Shown here: one piece after another, positions 45,093 through 54,427 of the stretch
Layout of the letters: each line of letters starts with the position of its first letter
Position numbering within the stretch: position 1 is the first letter of the stretch
Source: Mesobacillus subterraneus
GTDB taxonomy: Bacteria > Bacillota > Bacilli > Bacillales > Cytobacillaceae
DNA length: 64,000 bases
Assembly: GCF_003937825.1 (NCBI RefSeq)
Contig: NZ_RSFW01000006.1
Coordinates: forward strand, 223,187 to 287,186
Reading direction: 5' to 3'
Program-made: the position numbers and the translations under genes
Notes under the pieces: model-generated
The model's input: only the letters and a program-made list of their open reading frames with translations
Told to the model about the DNA's origin: nothing
The model's database searches: none

Positions 45093-45914
45093 ATGGAAGC
45101 AACCTTTAAGCACAGTGATGAAGTAACCGAGTTCATCCGAGTGAACCGGGATCTATTTGAACAAAAATTATTATCAGAAGCCGTGAATGTTGCATCTAAA
45201 ATCCATGAAATTCTTCAAAAGGGGAATATCGACCTTCTTAAAAACGCAGAAAAATTGGTTGTTTATATTGTTAAACAGCAGGAAGCTGAGCTGATTGCAT
45301 TCGCGGAACAAGAAGGAGTAGCCTGGGCAGAGCATTCCCTGACTGTTGCCTTCAAACTGGAATGGGTTCAGGCAATCCGGCGCACATTATGGCATTTCCT
45401 GAATCAATACGGCCATTTAAATGACCGTTATGATGAACGCGATGATTTTTTCGAGTTGGAAAAGACCATTAATGACCGTGTGGACCAGTTTCTGAATACT
45501 TTCTTCCTGAGCTATACGGCGTACAGAGAAGAAATCCTTAACTCACAAAGAGAATTGGTTGAGCACTTGTCTGTCCCAATCATCCCAATTAGCAATTCAG
45601 TGGCAGTATTACCTTTGATCGGAATGATCGATGAATACAGAATGCGTATCATCGAAGAAAAAGTCCTGATGGATATTGCCAGATTGAAGGTACAAACTTT
45701 AATCATGGACCTTTCAGGGATTGCGGATATGGAAATGAACGTGATCGATCACTTGCAAAAAGTCCTGAACGGGGTAGTAATGATGGGCTCCAAAGCCGTG
45801 ATCACCGGTATGCGTCCTGAGCTCGTAAGAAAGATGATCCATACCGGAATTAACTTTGAACAAAAAGCAGAAACAAGAGGAACCTTGCAGCAAACATTGA
45901 AATCATATTTATAG
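45093..45914 (+). CDS. RsbR-family STAS domain protein (stressosome component-like)
   Basis: This 273-residue protein has an N-terminal helical, globin-like region (about 1-140) and a C-terminal STAS domain (about 160-265: SVAVLPLIGMID, TLIMDLSGIADM, GSKAVITGMRPELV). RsbR proteins form stressosomes with RsbS and sequester the RsbT kinase, controlling SigB. The threonines that RsbT phosphorylates in RsbRA appear replaced here (Glu181 after ID; Met215 after E). RBS is AAGGAGTGTACATA. It is a single gene with its own terminator. Confidence 0.85.
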   Translation: MEATFKHSDEVTEFIRVNRDLFEQKLLSEAVNVASKIHEILQKGNIDLLKNAEKLVVYIVKQQEAELIAFAEQEGVAWAEHSLTVAFKLEWVQAIRRTLWHFLNQYGHLNDRYDERDDFFELEKTINDRVDQFLNTFFLSYTAYREEILNSQRELVEHLSVPIIPISNSVAVLPLIGMIDEYRMRIIEEKVLMDIARLKVQTLIMDLSGIADMEMNVIDHLQKVLNGVVMMGSKAVITGMRPELVRKMIHTGINFEQKAETRGTLQQTLKSYL

Positions 45915-45943
45915 TATTTTTCATTCATTCTATTTAAGTTCTA

Positions 45944-45988
45944 GACTCAATACGCCGTATTAAACGGCTTTTGAGTCTTTTTTATTTT
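45944..45988 (+). terminator. Terminator of the RsbR-like gene
   Basis: GACTCAA..CGCCGT / ACGGC..TTGAGTC long stem followed by TTTTTTATTTTT. Confidence 0.88.
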
Positions 45989-46049
45989 TGAGGACGTTTC
46001 ATTTTTGGTGAAAGTAGACACAAAGACCTATTTCGTGGTTTGTCTCATA

Positions 46050-46077
46050 TTGTCAAAACATTCGTACTTTTTACACT
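46050..46077 (+). promoter_or_regulatory. Possible promoter of the M14 carboxypeptidase gene
   Basis: TTGTCA (46050-46055), 16-bp spacer, TACACT (46072-46077), about 107 bases before the ATG at 46184. Confidence 0.4.
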
Positions 46078-46183
46078 ATTAATAGATTAGCAAAGTGTTT
46101 TATCATTTATTTAGCGTCCCGAAATGTTTAATCATAGAATTAGACATACAGGGACGACAATTTTTCCGAAAGGGGATACATAC

Positions 46184-47317
46184 ATGAAATTAGGTAAGAG
46201 GTTCATGAAAATCGCAACTGCTGCTTTGATTTTGCTGCTTGCTTTCAGCTCATCATCTTACGCAGCTCTCCAACCTGGGGGACCATCCACGAATGGCAAT
46301 ACTAACATCAACAGCACCCTCTCTTACAAGGAAGTGATCAAAATCCTTGAAGACATTGAAAGAACAAGCAAAGGGAAGGTTGAAGTATCCACTCTCGATC
46401 AGTATGGAAAGTCTGAACAAGGCCGTAGCATCTACGTCGCTAAAGTTGGGACAGGCCCTCAAAAAATCTGGATCCAGGCCCAAATCCATGGAAATGAGAA
46501 ATTGGTTACCGAAGCAGCGCTTCAGCTGCTAAAGACCTATGCAAACAGCGGAGAGAGAGATGTACAAAGAGTTTTGCAAGAGGCAACATTGTATTTTATC
46601 CCAATGTACAATCCTGATGGAGCGGAGATGAACATCCGCCATACAAAGGTGGCACAGAACGGAAAATTAATTGACTTGAACCGTGATTGGACTCTTTCAG
46701 GTTTTGAGGCAGCAGAATCAAAAGTTGTCTATGCCTACTGGGCAGACGTTCAGCCTGACTTTGCCATCGACCTTCATCATCAGGGTTTAAAGCAAGTCTA
46801 TGGGACGAACGAGTCGACTTCTTTCTCGCTTGGAATCTCACTGTCTCCGGATGGGCCTACACTTTCAAAAACACCGTATAATGACATTACCAAGCAAATG
46901 ATGGCTTATGTCTACGATGAGTTGAAAGATTATGGCTATACTCATATTGACCGTTACCAAGTTGGAGTTAATCGTGAGCAAGGAATTGGCTATGATATCG
47001 ACATCAAAGGCGGAGTTGTTTCAGCCATGATGCTCGGGCTGAACTATGATAACCTGAATCCTGAAGGACACAGCCACCCAGCTGTATTCTTTGAAACGAA
47101 AGGAAACTCTTCGGACGGAAGCCTTGGCCAAAAATCAAATGGCTACCTGACAAAACAGAATTATCTCGCATTAAAAACTTTAGTATACGGATATGTTACC
47201 GGTGAAGTCGGAACCGTAAACCCTGATGACTGGTATAATATTCCGTATTATCCTCTTGCCGGGTACATGACTGATTACGCAGGCACGATCCCTGCCGGAC
47301 TAGGCAGCGGATACTAA
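46184..47317 (+). CDS. Secreted M14 zinc carboxypeptidase
   Basis: The 377-residue protein has a signal peptide (MKLGKRFMKIATAALILLLAFSSSSYA, cut about residue 27). The M14 metallopeptidase domain has zinc motif HGNE (IQAQIHGNEKLVTE), MYNPDGAEMNIR, the third zinc ligand in DLHHQG and the catalytic Glu in VFFETKGNS. It probably trims peptides outside the cell. ATG 46184 follows AAAGGGGATACATAC; the longer frame to 46124 would precede a perfect signal peptide. Confidence 0.9.
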   Translation: MKLGKRFMKIATAALILLLAFSSSSYAALQPGGPSTNGNTNINSTLSYKEVIKILEDIERTSKGKVEVSTLDQYGKSEQGRSIYVAKVGTGPQKIWIQAQIHGNEKLVTEAALQLLKTYANSGERDVQRVLQEATLYFIPMYNPDGAEMNIRHTKVAQNGKLIDLNRDWTLSGFEAAESKVVYAYWADVQPDFAIDLHHQGLKQVYGTNESTSFSLGISLSPDGPTLSKTPYNDITKQMMAYVYDELKDYGYTHIDRYQVGVNREQGIGYDIDIKGGVVSAMMLGLNYDNLNPEGHSHPAVFFETKGNSSDGSLGQKSNGYLTKQNYLALKTLVYGYVTGEVGTVNPDDWYNIPYYPLAGYMTDYAGTIPAGLGSGY

Positions 47318-47328
47318 AGGATGAAGAA

Positions 47329-47361
47329 AGAGAGTGCCTGAACCGGACACTCTCTTTTTTT
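47329..47361 (+). terminator. Terminator of the carboxypeptidase gene
   Basis: AGAGAGTG / CACTCTCT stem, 11-base loop, T8 tail. Confidence 0.92.
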
Positions 47362-47389
47362 CATCATTCTTATGAAAGGGATTGAGCTA

Positions 47390-50300
47390 TTAAATCATCA
47401 GAATCTCTCGAATATCCTCTTCTGTCAGCGTTGAAGAAGCTCTTTCTTCGATTATTTCCTCGATCATGTTCCTTTTCTTGTCCTGCAGTTCATTCATCTT
47501 TTCCTCGATGGTTCCTCGTGAAATCAATTTGATCACCTGGACTTTATTTTTCTGGCCCATACGGTGTGCCCGGTCTGCAGCCTGCTCTTCCACCGCGGTG
47601 TTCCACCATAGATCATACAGAATAACCGTGTCGGCTCCCGTGAGGTTAAGCCCAGTGCCGCCGGCTTTCAGGGAAATCAGGAAAAAGTCCCGCTCGCCAT
47701 CATTGAATCGATTGCAGGTCTCAACCCGTTCCTCGGATGGGGTCTGTCCATCCAGGTAAAAGAACGGTATCCCCTGATAGGCTAATTCCCTGCCGATCAA
47801 TCCAAGCATCTTGGTGAACTGCGAAAAAATCAGGACCCTTCTGCCTGCAAGCCTTGATTCCTCGATGATTTGTTTCAGCTGTTCAAATTTTGCGGAACTT
47901 CCCTTGTATCCATCCACAAACAAGGCAGGATGACAGCAAATCTGGCGCAGCCTGGTCAAACCGGCGAGGATCTTGATCCGATTCTTCCTGATTGTATTCT
48001 TATCAAGCTGCTTTAATGTTTGGTGACGCAGCTTTGCAAGATAGGCTGCATAAAGCCTTTTCTGGTCAGGCAGCAATTCGACAGTATCGATTGCTTCAAC
48101 CTTTTCAGGCAGCTCTGCCAGCACATCCTCCTTCACCCTTCGCAGCAAAAAGGGACGGATCCTGCGGGCAATGGTTTTGTTAGTCAAATGGCTATATTCC
48201 TTCAGACCCTGGAAAAGTTCAGGAAAAACTACGCGAAAGATCGACCATAACTCTTCGATTGAATTCTCGATCGGCGTCCCCGTCAAAGCAAAATGATGGT
48301 CAGCCTTTATGTTCATGACTGCCTTCGCTGTTTGCGTCAATGGATTTTTGAACGCCTGGGCTTCATCAAAGAATACAGTATGAAAATTCACTTTTTCATA
48401 CAAATGGATATCCCGGCGGAGCAGCATATAGGACGTGATGACAACATCTATGCCGTCCATATCCCCCAGCAGTTGGGCCCGTTCTTTTTTATCCCCATCG
48501 ATGATGACCGCCTGGATTTCCGGAGTGAACTTCATGAACTCACTCAGCCAGTTATAGACTAAGGATGAAGGGCAAACAATCAGGATGGGAAGCTTTTGTT
48601 CCCGTACATTTTCGAGTTCGGATGCTATATATGTGATGCTTTGTACTGTTTTGCCCAGTCCCATGTCATCAGCAAGAATACCGCCAAATCCATAGCCTGC
48701 GAGAGTCTTCAGCCATTGGTACCCCTGGATCTGGTATTCGCGCAAAATCTGCTTCAGTTTTACCGGCACCTCATACTTGTCCCGTTCAGGACTGCTGATT
48801 TCAGCTAAAAACTGGCGGAACGATTCCTCCTGCAAAAAGACAGATTCATTATCAGCTAGATCGAGCATTTGCATTCCTCGGATAATTGGCACATTCAGCC
48901 CTTTCTCCAAATCTTCATTCTGGATTGGACCGGCCTTTAAAAACCGCTGGATTTCTTCCCATTCCCGAGTCTCCAGCGACATGAGCGCACCATTTTTCAA
49001 GCGGTAGTATTTGCGTTTTTCCTCAAGAGCTTCAAGCACATCACGAATTTGTTTTTCCGGGATGCCATCCATTTCAAACTTGAATTCGAGCCAGTTTGTA
49101 CGTTCTTTTTTCACTCTGACCCGAATCTGAGGGCGGGCGGGCTCCCTGAAAATCCGGTTCCTCACCGCAGTTGTCGCATACACCTGTACCAGCTTTTGAA
49201 GCTTTGGCATCATATGGTACAAAAATTCATACTCAAGTTCTTCATTATGAAGGAGATATCCGCCATCCGTTTTGGCAAACGAACTCTCATCTAGCATCTC
49301 AAGTATAAGATCTTCTTTTTCAAGGTCCCTGATTAATAGAGAATTCACTCTGGGCTCCCTGTCCTCCAAAGGATTGAAGACTATATCTCCATACTGAAAT
49401 TCAAGCCCTGCAAGCAATCTATTATTCACTCTGTCGAGGTACAGCCCCGCTGCCAAAGGTTCTGTCAAAAACTGTTTTGTCAAATCGCCATCAATCTGTA
49501 CTTCCCCGATCCTGCGCAACCCTGGAACCACTTTCTCCACAAAAAAGCCCATCTGCCCTGGCAAAATCGGAATACTGTTTGTGCTTGATCCATCAAGCAT
49601 GTTTCTCAGTTCAAAGAGTCTTGCGCAATCAGAAGCTTCCAAAACAATCATTTGCCCATGGATCATGACCAAATTATATTTTGGGAGAATCTCCAGCTGA
49701 TCCAGGCCAGCTATTTTTAATGAATAGTGTTGTTCATTGTCTTTTTCAAAATTGAACAGCAAAGGCAGCTTTTCTGTGGAAACATTGAAGGGAACCAGCT
49801 TGCCTTCGAATTCTATCTTCACACCGGACATATTTTGAATGCGCGATAACAACTTGGGCCAGCTTGAAGGAGGAATGAGTAAAGTTTCTCCATTACCGTA
49901 CTCCTGCTCAGCATCCAGGCAAATTTGCATGAGAAGTTTGATCACCGCATCTGTTTCATTAAGAAAACAATGAAGCTTCGGATCATAGGTAAACAGGCCG
50001 GAAAGTGAGACAGATTCACTTTTGGCAACAGTTTTTAAGAAGGTGTGAATGTCCCTGATTTCAATTGGTCCTATTGCCATTGAGATTCCCAGCATTGATT
50101 GTTCTTCTAATTGGACCATTTTGACGATGAACTCGCTATTCAAGACCTTCCTCGTTTCAAAATGGACCTGGTGTCCGCTCGTCCGGCGTGGTTCATCATT
50201 GAAAATTGACAATAGCCCTTCAGCGAGAGCTGTGTTCTGTTCCCCGCCCTTCAGCAAAGCATTCTCTGGTTTGCTCCTTTGCATGTCAAGAATCGCCAGC

Positions 50301-50557
50301 AAGACAGCGGCAACATGCTGGCATTCATGCTTGACCGAAGCCAGTTTAGGACAGGAACATTCTGCTGTGAACTTTTCTACCTCAGTTTTATGTACAGTGA
50401 CAAAGAACTCATCCGCACCTGTTACGGTTCCTTCTGCCCTTTCTCCATCAAAACGGCCAATGCTCACTTTACCCGCTTTGTGAAACGCATCTCCTCGCTT
50501 GTAGGAAACAGTTCCGCACAGATCCTTGATGACTTTTTGGTTCAGCTGTATGTCCAT
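47390..50557 (-). CDS. SWIM/SNF2-family DNA-dependent ATPase (DEAD/DEAH helicase)
   Basis: This 1055-residue protein has an N-terminal SWIM zinc motif (Cys67-x-Cys69, Cys79-x-His81), a long middle region and a SNF2 motor. The motor has DDMGLGKTVQS (Walker A), FFDEAQ (motif II) and, in the C-terminal RecA lobe, SLKAGGTGLNLTGADTVI and ADRAHRMGQ. It resembles YwqA-type SNF2 proteins of bacilli, which may remodel nucleoprotein or RNA polymerase complexes. The ATG at 50557 follows GGGGAGGAAGCAGGG. Confidence 0.9.
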   Translation of the reverse strand: MDIQLNQKVIKDLCGTVSYKRGDAFHKAGKVSIGRFDGERAEGTVTGADEFFVTVHKTEVEKFTAECSCPKLASVKHECQHVAAVLLAILDMQRSKPENALLKGGEQNTALAEGLLSIFNDEPRRTSGHQVHFETRKVLNSEFIVKMVQLEEQSMLGISMAIGPIEIRDIHTFLKTVAKSESVSLSGLFTYDPKLHCFLNETDAVIKLLMQICLDAEQEYGNGETLLIPPSSWPKLLSRIQNMSGVKIEFEGKLVPFNVSTEKLPLLFNFEKDNEQHYSLKIAGLDQLEILPKYNLVMIHGQMIVLEASDCARLFELRNMLDGSSTNSIPILPGQMGFFVEKVVPGLRRIGEVQIDGDLTKQFLTEPLAAGLYLDRVNNRLLAGLEFQYGDIVFNPLEDREPRVNSLLIRDLEKEDLILEMLDESSFAKTDGGYLLHNEELEYEFLYHMMPKLQKLVQVYATTAVRNRIFREPARPQIRVRVKKERTNWLEFKFEMDGIPEKQIRDVLEALEEKRKYYRLKNGALMSLETREWEEIQRFLKAGPIQNEDLEKGLNVPIIRGMQMLDLADNESVFLQEESFRQFLAEISSPERDKYEVPVKLKQILREYQIQGYQWLKTLAGYGFGGILADDMGLGKTVQSITYIASELENVREQKLPILIVCPSSLVYNWLSEFMKFTPEIQAVIIDGDKKERAQLLGDMDGIDVVITSYMLLRRDIHLYEKVNFHTVFFDEAQAFKNPLTQTAKAVMNIKADHHFALTGTPIENSIEELWSIFRVVFPELFQGLKEYSHLTNKTIARRIRPFLLRRVKEDVLAELPEKVEAIDTVELLPDQKRLYAAYLAKLRHQTLKQLDKNTIRKNRIKILAGLTRLRQICCHPALFVDGYKGSSAKFEQLKQIIEESRLAGRRVLIFSQFTKMLGLIGRELAYQGIPFFYLDGQTPSEERVETCNRFNDGERDFFLISLKAGGTGLNLTGADTVILYDLWWNTAVEEQAADRAHRMGQKNKVQVIKLISRGTIEEKMNELQDKKRNMIEEIIEERASSTLTEEDIREILMI

Positions 50558-50630
50558 CCCTGCTTCCTCCCCGAATGATTGATAGTTCTTAGTGTAGTCG
50601 TAAAACAATCATTTGTTAAGCCAGAAAGTA

Positions 50631-50656
50631 AAAAAGCACGGAGAAATCTCCGTGCT
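50631..50656 (-). terminator. Terminator of the SRPBCC-ArsR-VOC operon
   Basis: AGCACGGAGA / TCTCCGTGCT perfect stem overlapping the stop codon, with T6 on the minus strand. Confidence 0.9.
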
Positions 50657-51050
50657 AGTATGGCAAAGTAAGCTGCCAGGAAACTCCAAACCTGTCCTCT
50701 GTCCAGCCAAACTTTTTGCTGAATGAATAGTCTCCTAACGGCATCAGCACAGAGCCGCCTTCCGAGAGTGATTCAAACAACCGGTCGATTTCATCTTCTG
50801 TACTGCAAGTCAGGAAGATCGAAATGGATGGTGTAAAAGTGAACTGATGCTCGATGTTGCTGTCAATGCAAATGAATTCCTGCCCTTTTAGCGAAAAGGC
50901 TGCCTGGAGGACGGTACCTTCTTTCCCAGGCCCTTCTGCTCCATATCTTGTAATACTGGTTATTTCCGAATCCTCGATGATTGAAGTATAGAAATTCATT
51001 GCTTCCTCAGCATTGCCTTGGAACATTAAAAACGGGGTGACTTTTTCCAT
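50655..51050 (-). CDS. VOC superfamily protein (PhnB-like)
   Basis: This 131-residue glyoxalase-fold protein reads VTPFLMFQGNAEEAMNFYTS at the start and FGWTEDRFGVSWQLTL at the end. It belongs to the PhnB-like group of unknown activity and is the last gene of a three-gene operon after an ArsR regulator (gap 9 bases). RBS is AAGGAGGATTT. Confidence 0.88.
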   Translation of the reverse strand: MEKVTPFLMFQGNAEEAMNFYTSIIEDSEITSITRYGAEGPGKEGTVLQAAFSLKGQEFICIDSNIEHQFTFTPSISIFLTCSTEDEIDRLFESLSEGGSVLMPLGDYSFSKKFGWTEDRFGVSWQLTLPY

Positions 51051-51059
51051 AAATCCTCC

Positions 51060-51383
51060 TTATTCATCGGACTCAACAAAATGTTTGAGTGCAGATAGTT
51101 TGTTATCCCAATAAAGCTCAAAATACGATAGCCATTCATGCAGTTCCTGAAGCGGCTCCGGATGTAATGTATAGCGTGTTTCACGCCCGACCTTTTTAGC
51201 AGTCACCAGGCCTGCTTCCGATAACACAAACAGGTGTTTATTGATGGCCGTCCTTGTGATCGGGAAACTGTCTGCAATAGAGGCTATTGCCATTTCCTGT
51301 TTTGACAGCAGCCTCAGAATTTTCCGCCGGGTCGGGTCTGCCACCGCTTGAAAAACATCATGTTTCGCCTGGGAAGCTGACAT
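51060..51383 (-). CDS. ArsR-family winged-helix repressor
   Basis: This 107-residue protein has VFQAVADPTRRKILRLLSKQE and the recognition helix SFPITRTAINKHLFVLSEAGLV, typical of the ArsR subgroup that partners with AHSA1/SRPBCC proteins. No metal-binding cysteines are present, so it does not look like a metal sensor. The ATG is two bases before the upstream stop ends. It probably binds the palindrome at 51847-51860. Confidence 0.9.
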   Translation of the reverse strand: MSASQAKHDVFQAVADPTRRKILRLLSKQEMAIASIADSFPITRTAINKHLFVLSEAGLVTAKKVGRETRYTLHPEPLQELHEWLSYFELYWDNKLSALKHFVESDE

Positions 51384-51384
51384 G

Positions 51385-51801
51385 TCAGCCCTCGATATAA
51401 GATGGCAGTTTTTCGTTCACAATCTGATCCCAGCCATTGTCCATTCTTTCCATGATCATTGTATGTGATTGTCCAAACTCGGTGACTTTTTCAGGATCCC
51501 AGCCAGAATGGATCAAAGTGAATTCAGTCCTGCTGCTGTCCAGTTCCTTTAATAAAAATTGCAAATGCCAATCCTTGCCCCAGTCAAAGCCCAATCGATA
51601 AGGGGGCTCCAGTTCCGTCACCTTACAAGGTGAATCGCCGAATGGACCAGCATGGAGGATGAAGTCTGCGCCAAGCTCAGGTACAAATGTATTTGGCATC
51701 CACCAGCCTGCGATGCCTTCAGATGTGGAGACAGCTTTCCATGCTTTTTCAATCGGAGCATTCAAAATTACGGTTTTGCGAATTTCAAGTTGAGTATCCA
51801 A
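51385..51801 (-). CDS. SRPBCC (AHSA1-like) ligand-binding protein
   Basis: This 138-residue protein has the START/Bet v1-like fold: LEIRKTVILNAPIEKAWKAV, EGIAGWWMPN and a C-terminal helix MDNGWDQIVNEKL. AHSA1-like proteins bind small hydrophobic molecules; the ligand is not known. The TTG start at 51801 follows CAGGAGGATTAGATA. It is the first gene of the operon with ArsR and VOC proteins. Confidence 0.88.
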   Translation of the reverse strand: MDTQLEIRKTVILNAPIEKAWKAVSTSEGIAGWWMPNTFVPELGADFILHAGPFGDSPCKVTELEPPYRLGFDWGKDWHLQFLLKELDSSRTEFTLIHSGWDPEKVTEFGQSHTMIMERMDNGWDQIVNEKLPSYIEG

Positions 51802-51840
51802 TATCTAATCCTCCTGTATGTAAAAATGTAATATCTATAA

Positions 51841-51868
51841 AATATAACACCATTTGGTGTCATGTCAA
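51841..51868 (-). promoter_or_regulatory. Promoter with internal palindromic operator
   Basis: On the minus strand TTGACA (51868-51863), 16-bp spacer, TATATT (51846-51841). The spacer holds a perfect palindrome ACACCAAATGGTGT (51847-51860). This is where a repressor, most likely the ArsR protein of the same operon, would block RNA polymerase. Confidence 0.75.
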
Positions 51869-51874
51869 TAAAAT

Positions 51875-51900
51875 GACCAGGCACTGAGTAGTACCTGGTC
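51875..51900 (-). terminator. Terminator after the RNase J gene
   Basis: GACCAGG / CCTGGTC stem after the stop at 51909 with ATTTTATT on the minus strand. Confidence 0.75.
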
Positions 51901-51908
51901 GTAATTTT

Positions 51909-53567
51909 TTATATTTCAATGATAATCGGCAGAATCATCGGCTTCCGTCTCGTTTGCTGGAAAATGTGCTGGCCGACTGCTTTTTTGATGCCCTGCTTGA
52001 TGACATTCCAGCGATGGATATTTTCCTCCTGGAGTTCAGTCACCGTTTTTGTCACGATGTTATTCACATCCCTCATAAGATCTTCAGAGTTTTTGACAAA
52101 AACAAATCCCCGCGAAATCGTGTCAGGACCGCTGATGATTTTCCGCTCAGCCTTACTCAAGGTCAGCACAATGACCAGCATGCCGTCCTCTGAAAGCTGC
52201 TTCCTGTCTCGTAAGACGATTTCCCCAACATCGCCGACGCTTACACCGTCCACATACGTATCACCGGCAGGTACATTCCTCGTCTGCCGCGCCTCTCCGT
52301 TTTCCACATCCACGACATCACCATTTTTAATGATGAAGGTATTCCCTTTCTCGACTCCGACCGATTCTGCCAGCAATCTGTGATGATGGAGCATACGATA
52401 CTCACCGTGAATCGGAATGAAATATTTAGGCTTCATCAGTGTGAGCATCAGCTTAAGATCCTCCTGATAACCATGGCCGGAGACATGCATGCCTGTTGTG
52501 CTTCCGGACCCGTAGATCACTTTTGCGCCAAGCTTGAAGAGATTATCGATGATTTTAGAAACATCCTTTTCATTCCCAGGTATAGGCGAAGCAGCCATAA
52601 TCACTGTGTCACCCGGATAAATGGACACATCGCGATAGTTCCCTGTGGAGAGCCGCGCCAGAGCAGCCATCGGTTCACCCTGGCTGCCTGTACATAAAAT
52701 CGCCACCTTGTCAGGATCCAGCTGGTCCACGACATTCGGTTCAATCAGCATGCCTTCCGGTACAGTCAAATAGCCGCGCTCAATCGCCACGTCCACAACA
52801 TTCACCATGCTCCTGCCCAGCAAAGCAAGCTTTCGGTTTGTCTTGATCGCTGCCTCTACCACCTGCTGAACACGATTCACATTCGAGGCAAATGTTGAAA
52901 CAAAAATCTTCCCATCCGCTTTCATGAACGCTTCTTCCAGATGGCTAGCCACCATCCGTTCTGATGGGGTGAGCCCCGTCCGCTCTGCGTTTGTACTTTC
53001 AGATAAAAGTACTTGTACACCTTCTGTCCCAATCCTGGCCATTTTATGGATTTCAGACTGTTCATCATTCGCAGGCGTCAGGTCGAACTTGAAGTCCCCT
53101 GTATGCACCACATTTCCCTCCGGTGTATGGAAGACAATCCCCAGGCAATCAGGAATGCTGTGGCTTACCTTGAAAAAGCTCACCTTCACCTTGCCAAAAT
53201 CCACTTCAGAATCCGAAGTGATTTTTTTCAGTTCGGTTCCTCTCAAAAGCTTGTGCTCACTTAGCTTGAGTTCAATTAACCCAAGTGTAAAATCTGTTGC
53301 ATACACAGGGGCTTTCAGCTTTTTAAAGAAATAAGGAACCCCGCCAATGTGGTCTTCATGCCCATGGGTCACGATCAAACCGCGGATCTTTTCCCTGTTT
53401 TCCTCAAGATAAGTCATTTCGGGAATGATCAAATCAATCCCGAGCAAACTCTCATCAGGGAATTTCCCGCCGCAGTCAATCACAAAAATATCGTCATCAT
53501 ACTGTACCACGTACATATTCTTGCCGATTTCATTGATACCGCCTAATGCAAAAATCGATAAAGTCAC
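51909..53567 (-). CDS. Ribonuclease J family protein
   Basis: This 552-residue metallo-beta-lactamase/beta-CASP RNase has FALGGINEIGKNMYV, the complete active-site motif THGHEDHIGG, HTGDFKFD, and the RNase J C-terminus RRKPMILPIIIEI. RNase J enzymes combine endonuclease and 5' exonuclease activity in mRNA decay. Neighbours are not those of rnjA (rpoY, def) or rnjB (tepA), so it may be an additional paralogue. It starts with GTG after AGGAGGACGAACA. Confidence 0.88.
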   Translation of the reverse strand: MTLSIFALGGINEIGKNMYVVQYDDDIFVIDCGGKFPDESLLGIDLIIPEMTYLEENREKIRGLIVTHGHEDHIGGVPYFFKKLKAPVYATDFTLGLIELKLSEHKLLRGTELKKITSDSEVDFGKVKVSFFKVSHSIPDCLGIVFHTPEGNVVHTGDFKFDLTPANDEQSEIHKMARIGTEGVQVLLSESTNAERTGLTPSERMVASHLEEAFMKADGKIFVSTFASNVNRVQQVVEAAIKTNRKLALLGRSMVNVVDVAIERGYLTVPEGMLIEPNVVDQLDPDKVAILCTGSQGEPMAALARLSTGNYRDVSIYPGDTVIMAASPIPGNEKDVSKIIDNLFKLGAKVIYGSGSTTGMHVSGHGYQEDLKLMLTLMKPKYFIPIHGEYRMLHHHRLLAESVGVEKGNTFIIKNGDVVDVENGEARQTRNVPAGDTYVDGVSVGDVGEIVLRDRKQLSEDGMLVIVLTLSKAERKIISGPDTISRGFVFVKNSEDLMRDVNNIVTKTVTELQEENIHRWNVIKQGIKKAVGQHIFQQTRRKPMILPIIIEI

Positions 53568-53827
53568 TGTTCGTCCTCCTAATCCATACTAGATTTCCTT
53601 ATTGTTGCCTATCCAGTATTTGTTTATTTATGGATTGCAGGTTTCTATGTGTTCGATTGGAACTTTTTGCTCTCGGCACCCGGCATTGGGCTTATTGAAA
53701 TGTTTTATAACACCTTTTTGGGCCTTAGAACTGTTTTTTGGGCTTCTGAACTCATATGTACCCTTTATGCCACCCAGTATCCGTCATTTCTTCAGAAATT
53801 TTCATGCTCTCCCAATGAACCTGCTCC

Positions 53828-54382
53828 TTACCGCATACTGGAAAGTCCTCTGTTTATAAAATTAATGATAATCTCGGCCATCTCTTTAGGTGTTTTGTCC
53901 ATCCCATTCTCTAGCCAGTTTTTGATGACATAGATGCTGCCGCTCATCACGAACATGATAATATATTCAAAGGTTTGCTGATCGCCAGCGCGGTCAGGGA
54001 TCCAATTTTTAAAAATGAATTCCTTCGTGATCATCATGCCCTTTTTCTGAAAGTGAATATCGGTGTTCTCGCTGAGCAGCGTTTTGCAAACTTCGCTCTT
54101 AACCGAAATGTACTCCATTACTTTCTCGGTCATCTGCAATGCTTCTTCTTCTTTTGAAAAATTGTATTGGCTCAGTGTTGCGACCATATCTTCAATGAAT
54201 TCAGCTTCAATCACAGAAAGCAATTCGTATTGATTGGAAAAGTGCGAATAAAATGTAGAACGATTGATGTCTGCCAGTTCACATATTTCCTTGATTGTGA
54301 TGCTTGAAATCGGTTTTTGTTTCAATAATTCCAGAAGACTATCCTTTAAAACCAACTGTGTATATTTTTTTCGTCTGTCCAT
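53828..54382 (-). CDS. TetR-family transcriptional regulator
   Basis: This 184-residue protein has an N-terminal helix-turn-helix (SSITIKEICELADINRSTFYSHF) and a C-terminal all-helical domain. It is divergent from the MMPL transporter gene with a 168-base space, the typical layout for a local repressor of an exporter. The ligand is unknown. Confidence 0.88.
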   Translation of the reverse strand: MDRRKKYTQLVLKDSLLELLKQKPISSITIKEICELADINRSTFYSHFSNQYELLSVIEAEFIEDMVATLSQYNFSKEEEALQMTEKVMEYISVKSEVCKTLLSENTDIHFQKKGMMITKEFIFKNWIPDRAGDQQTFEYIIMFVMSGSIYVIKNWLENGMDKTPKEMAEIIINFINRGLSSMR

Positions 54383-54427
54383 GAAAAGTCATACCTTTCC
54401 TGCCATATTAATAATTCATTACGTTCC

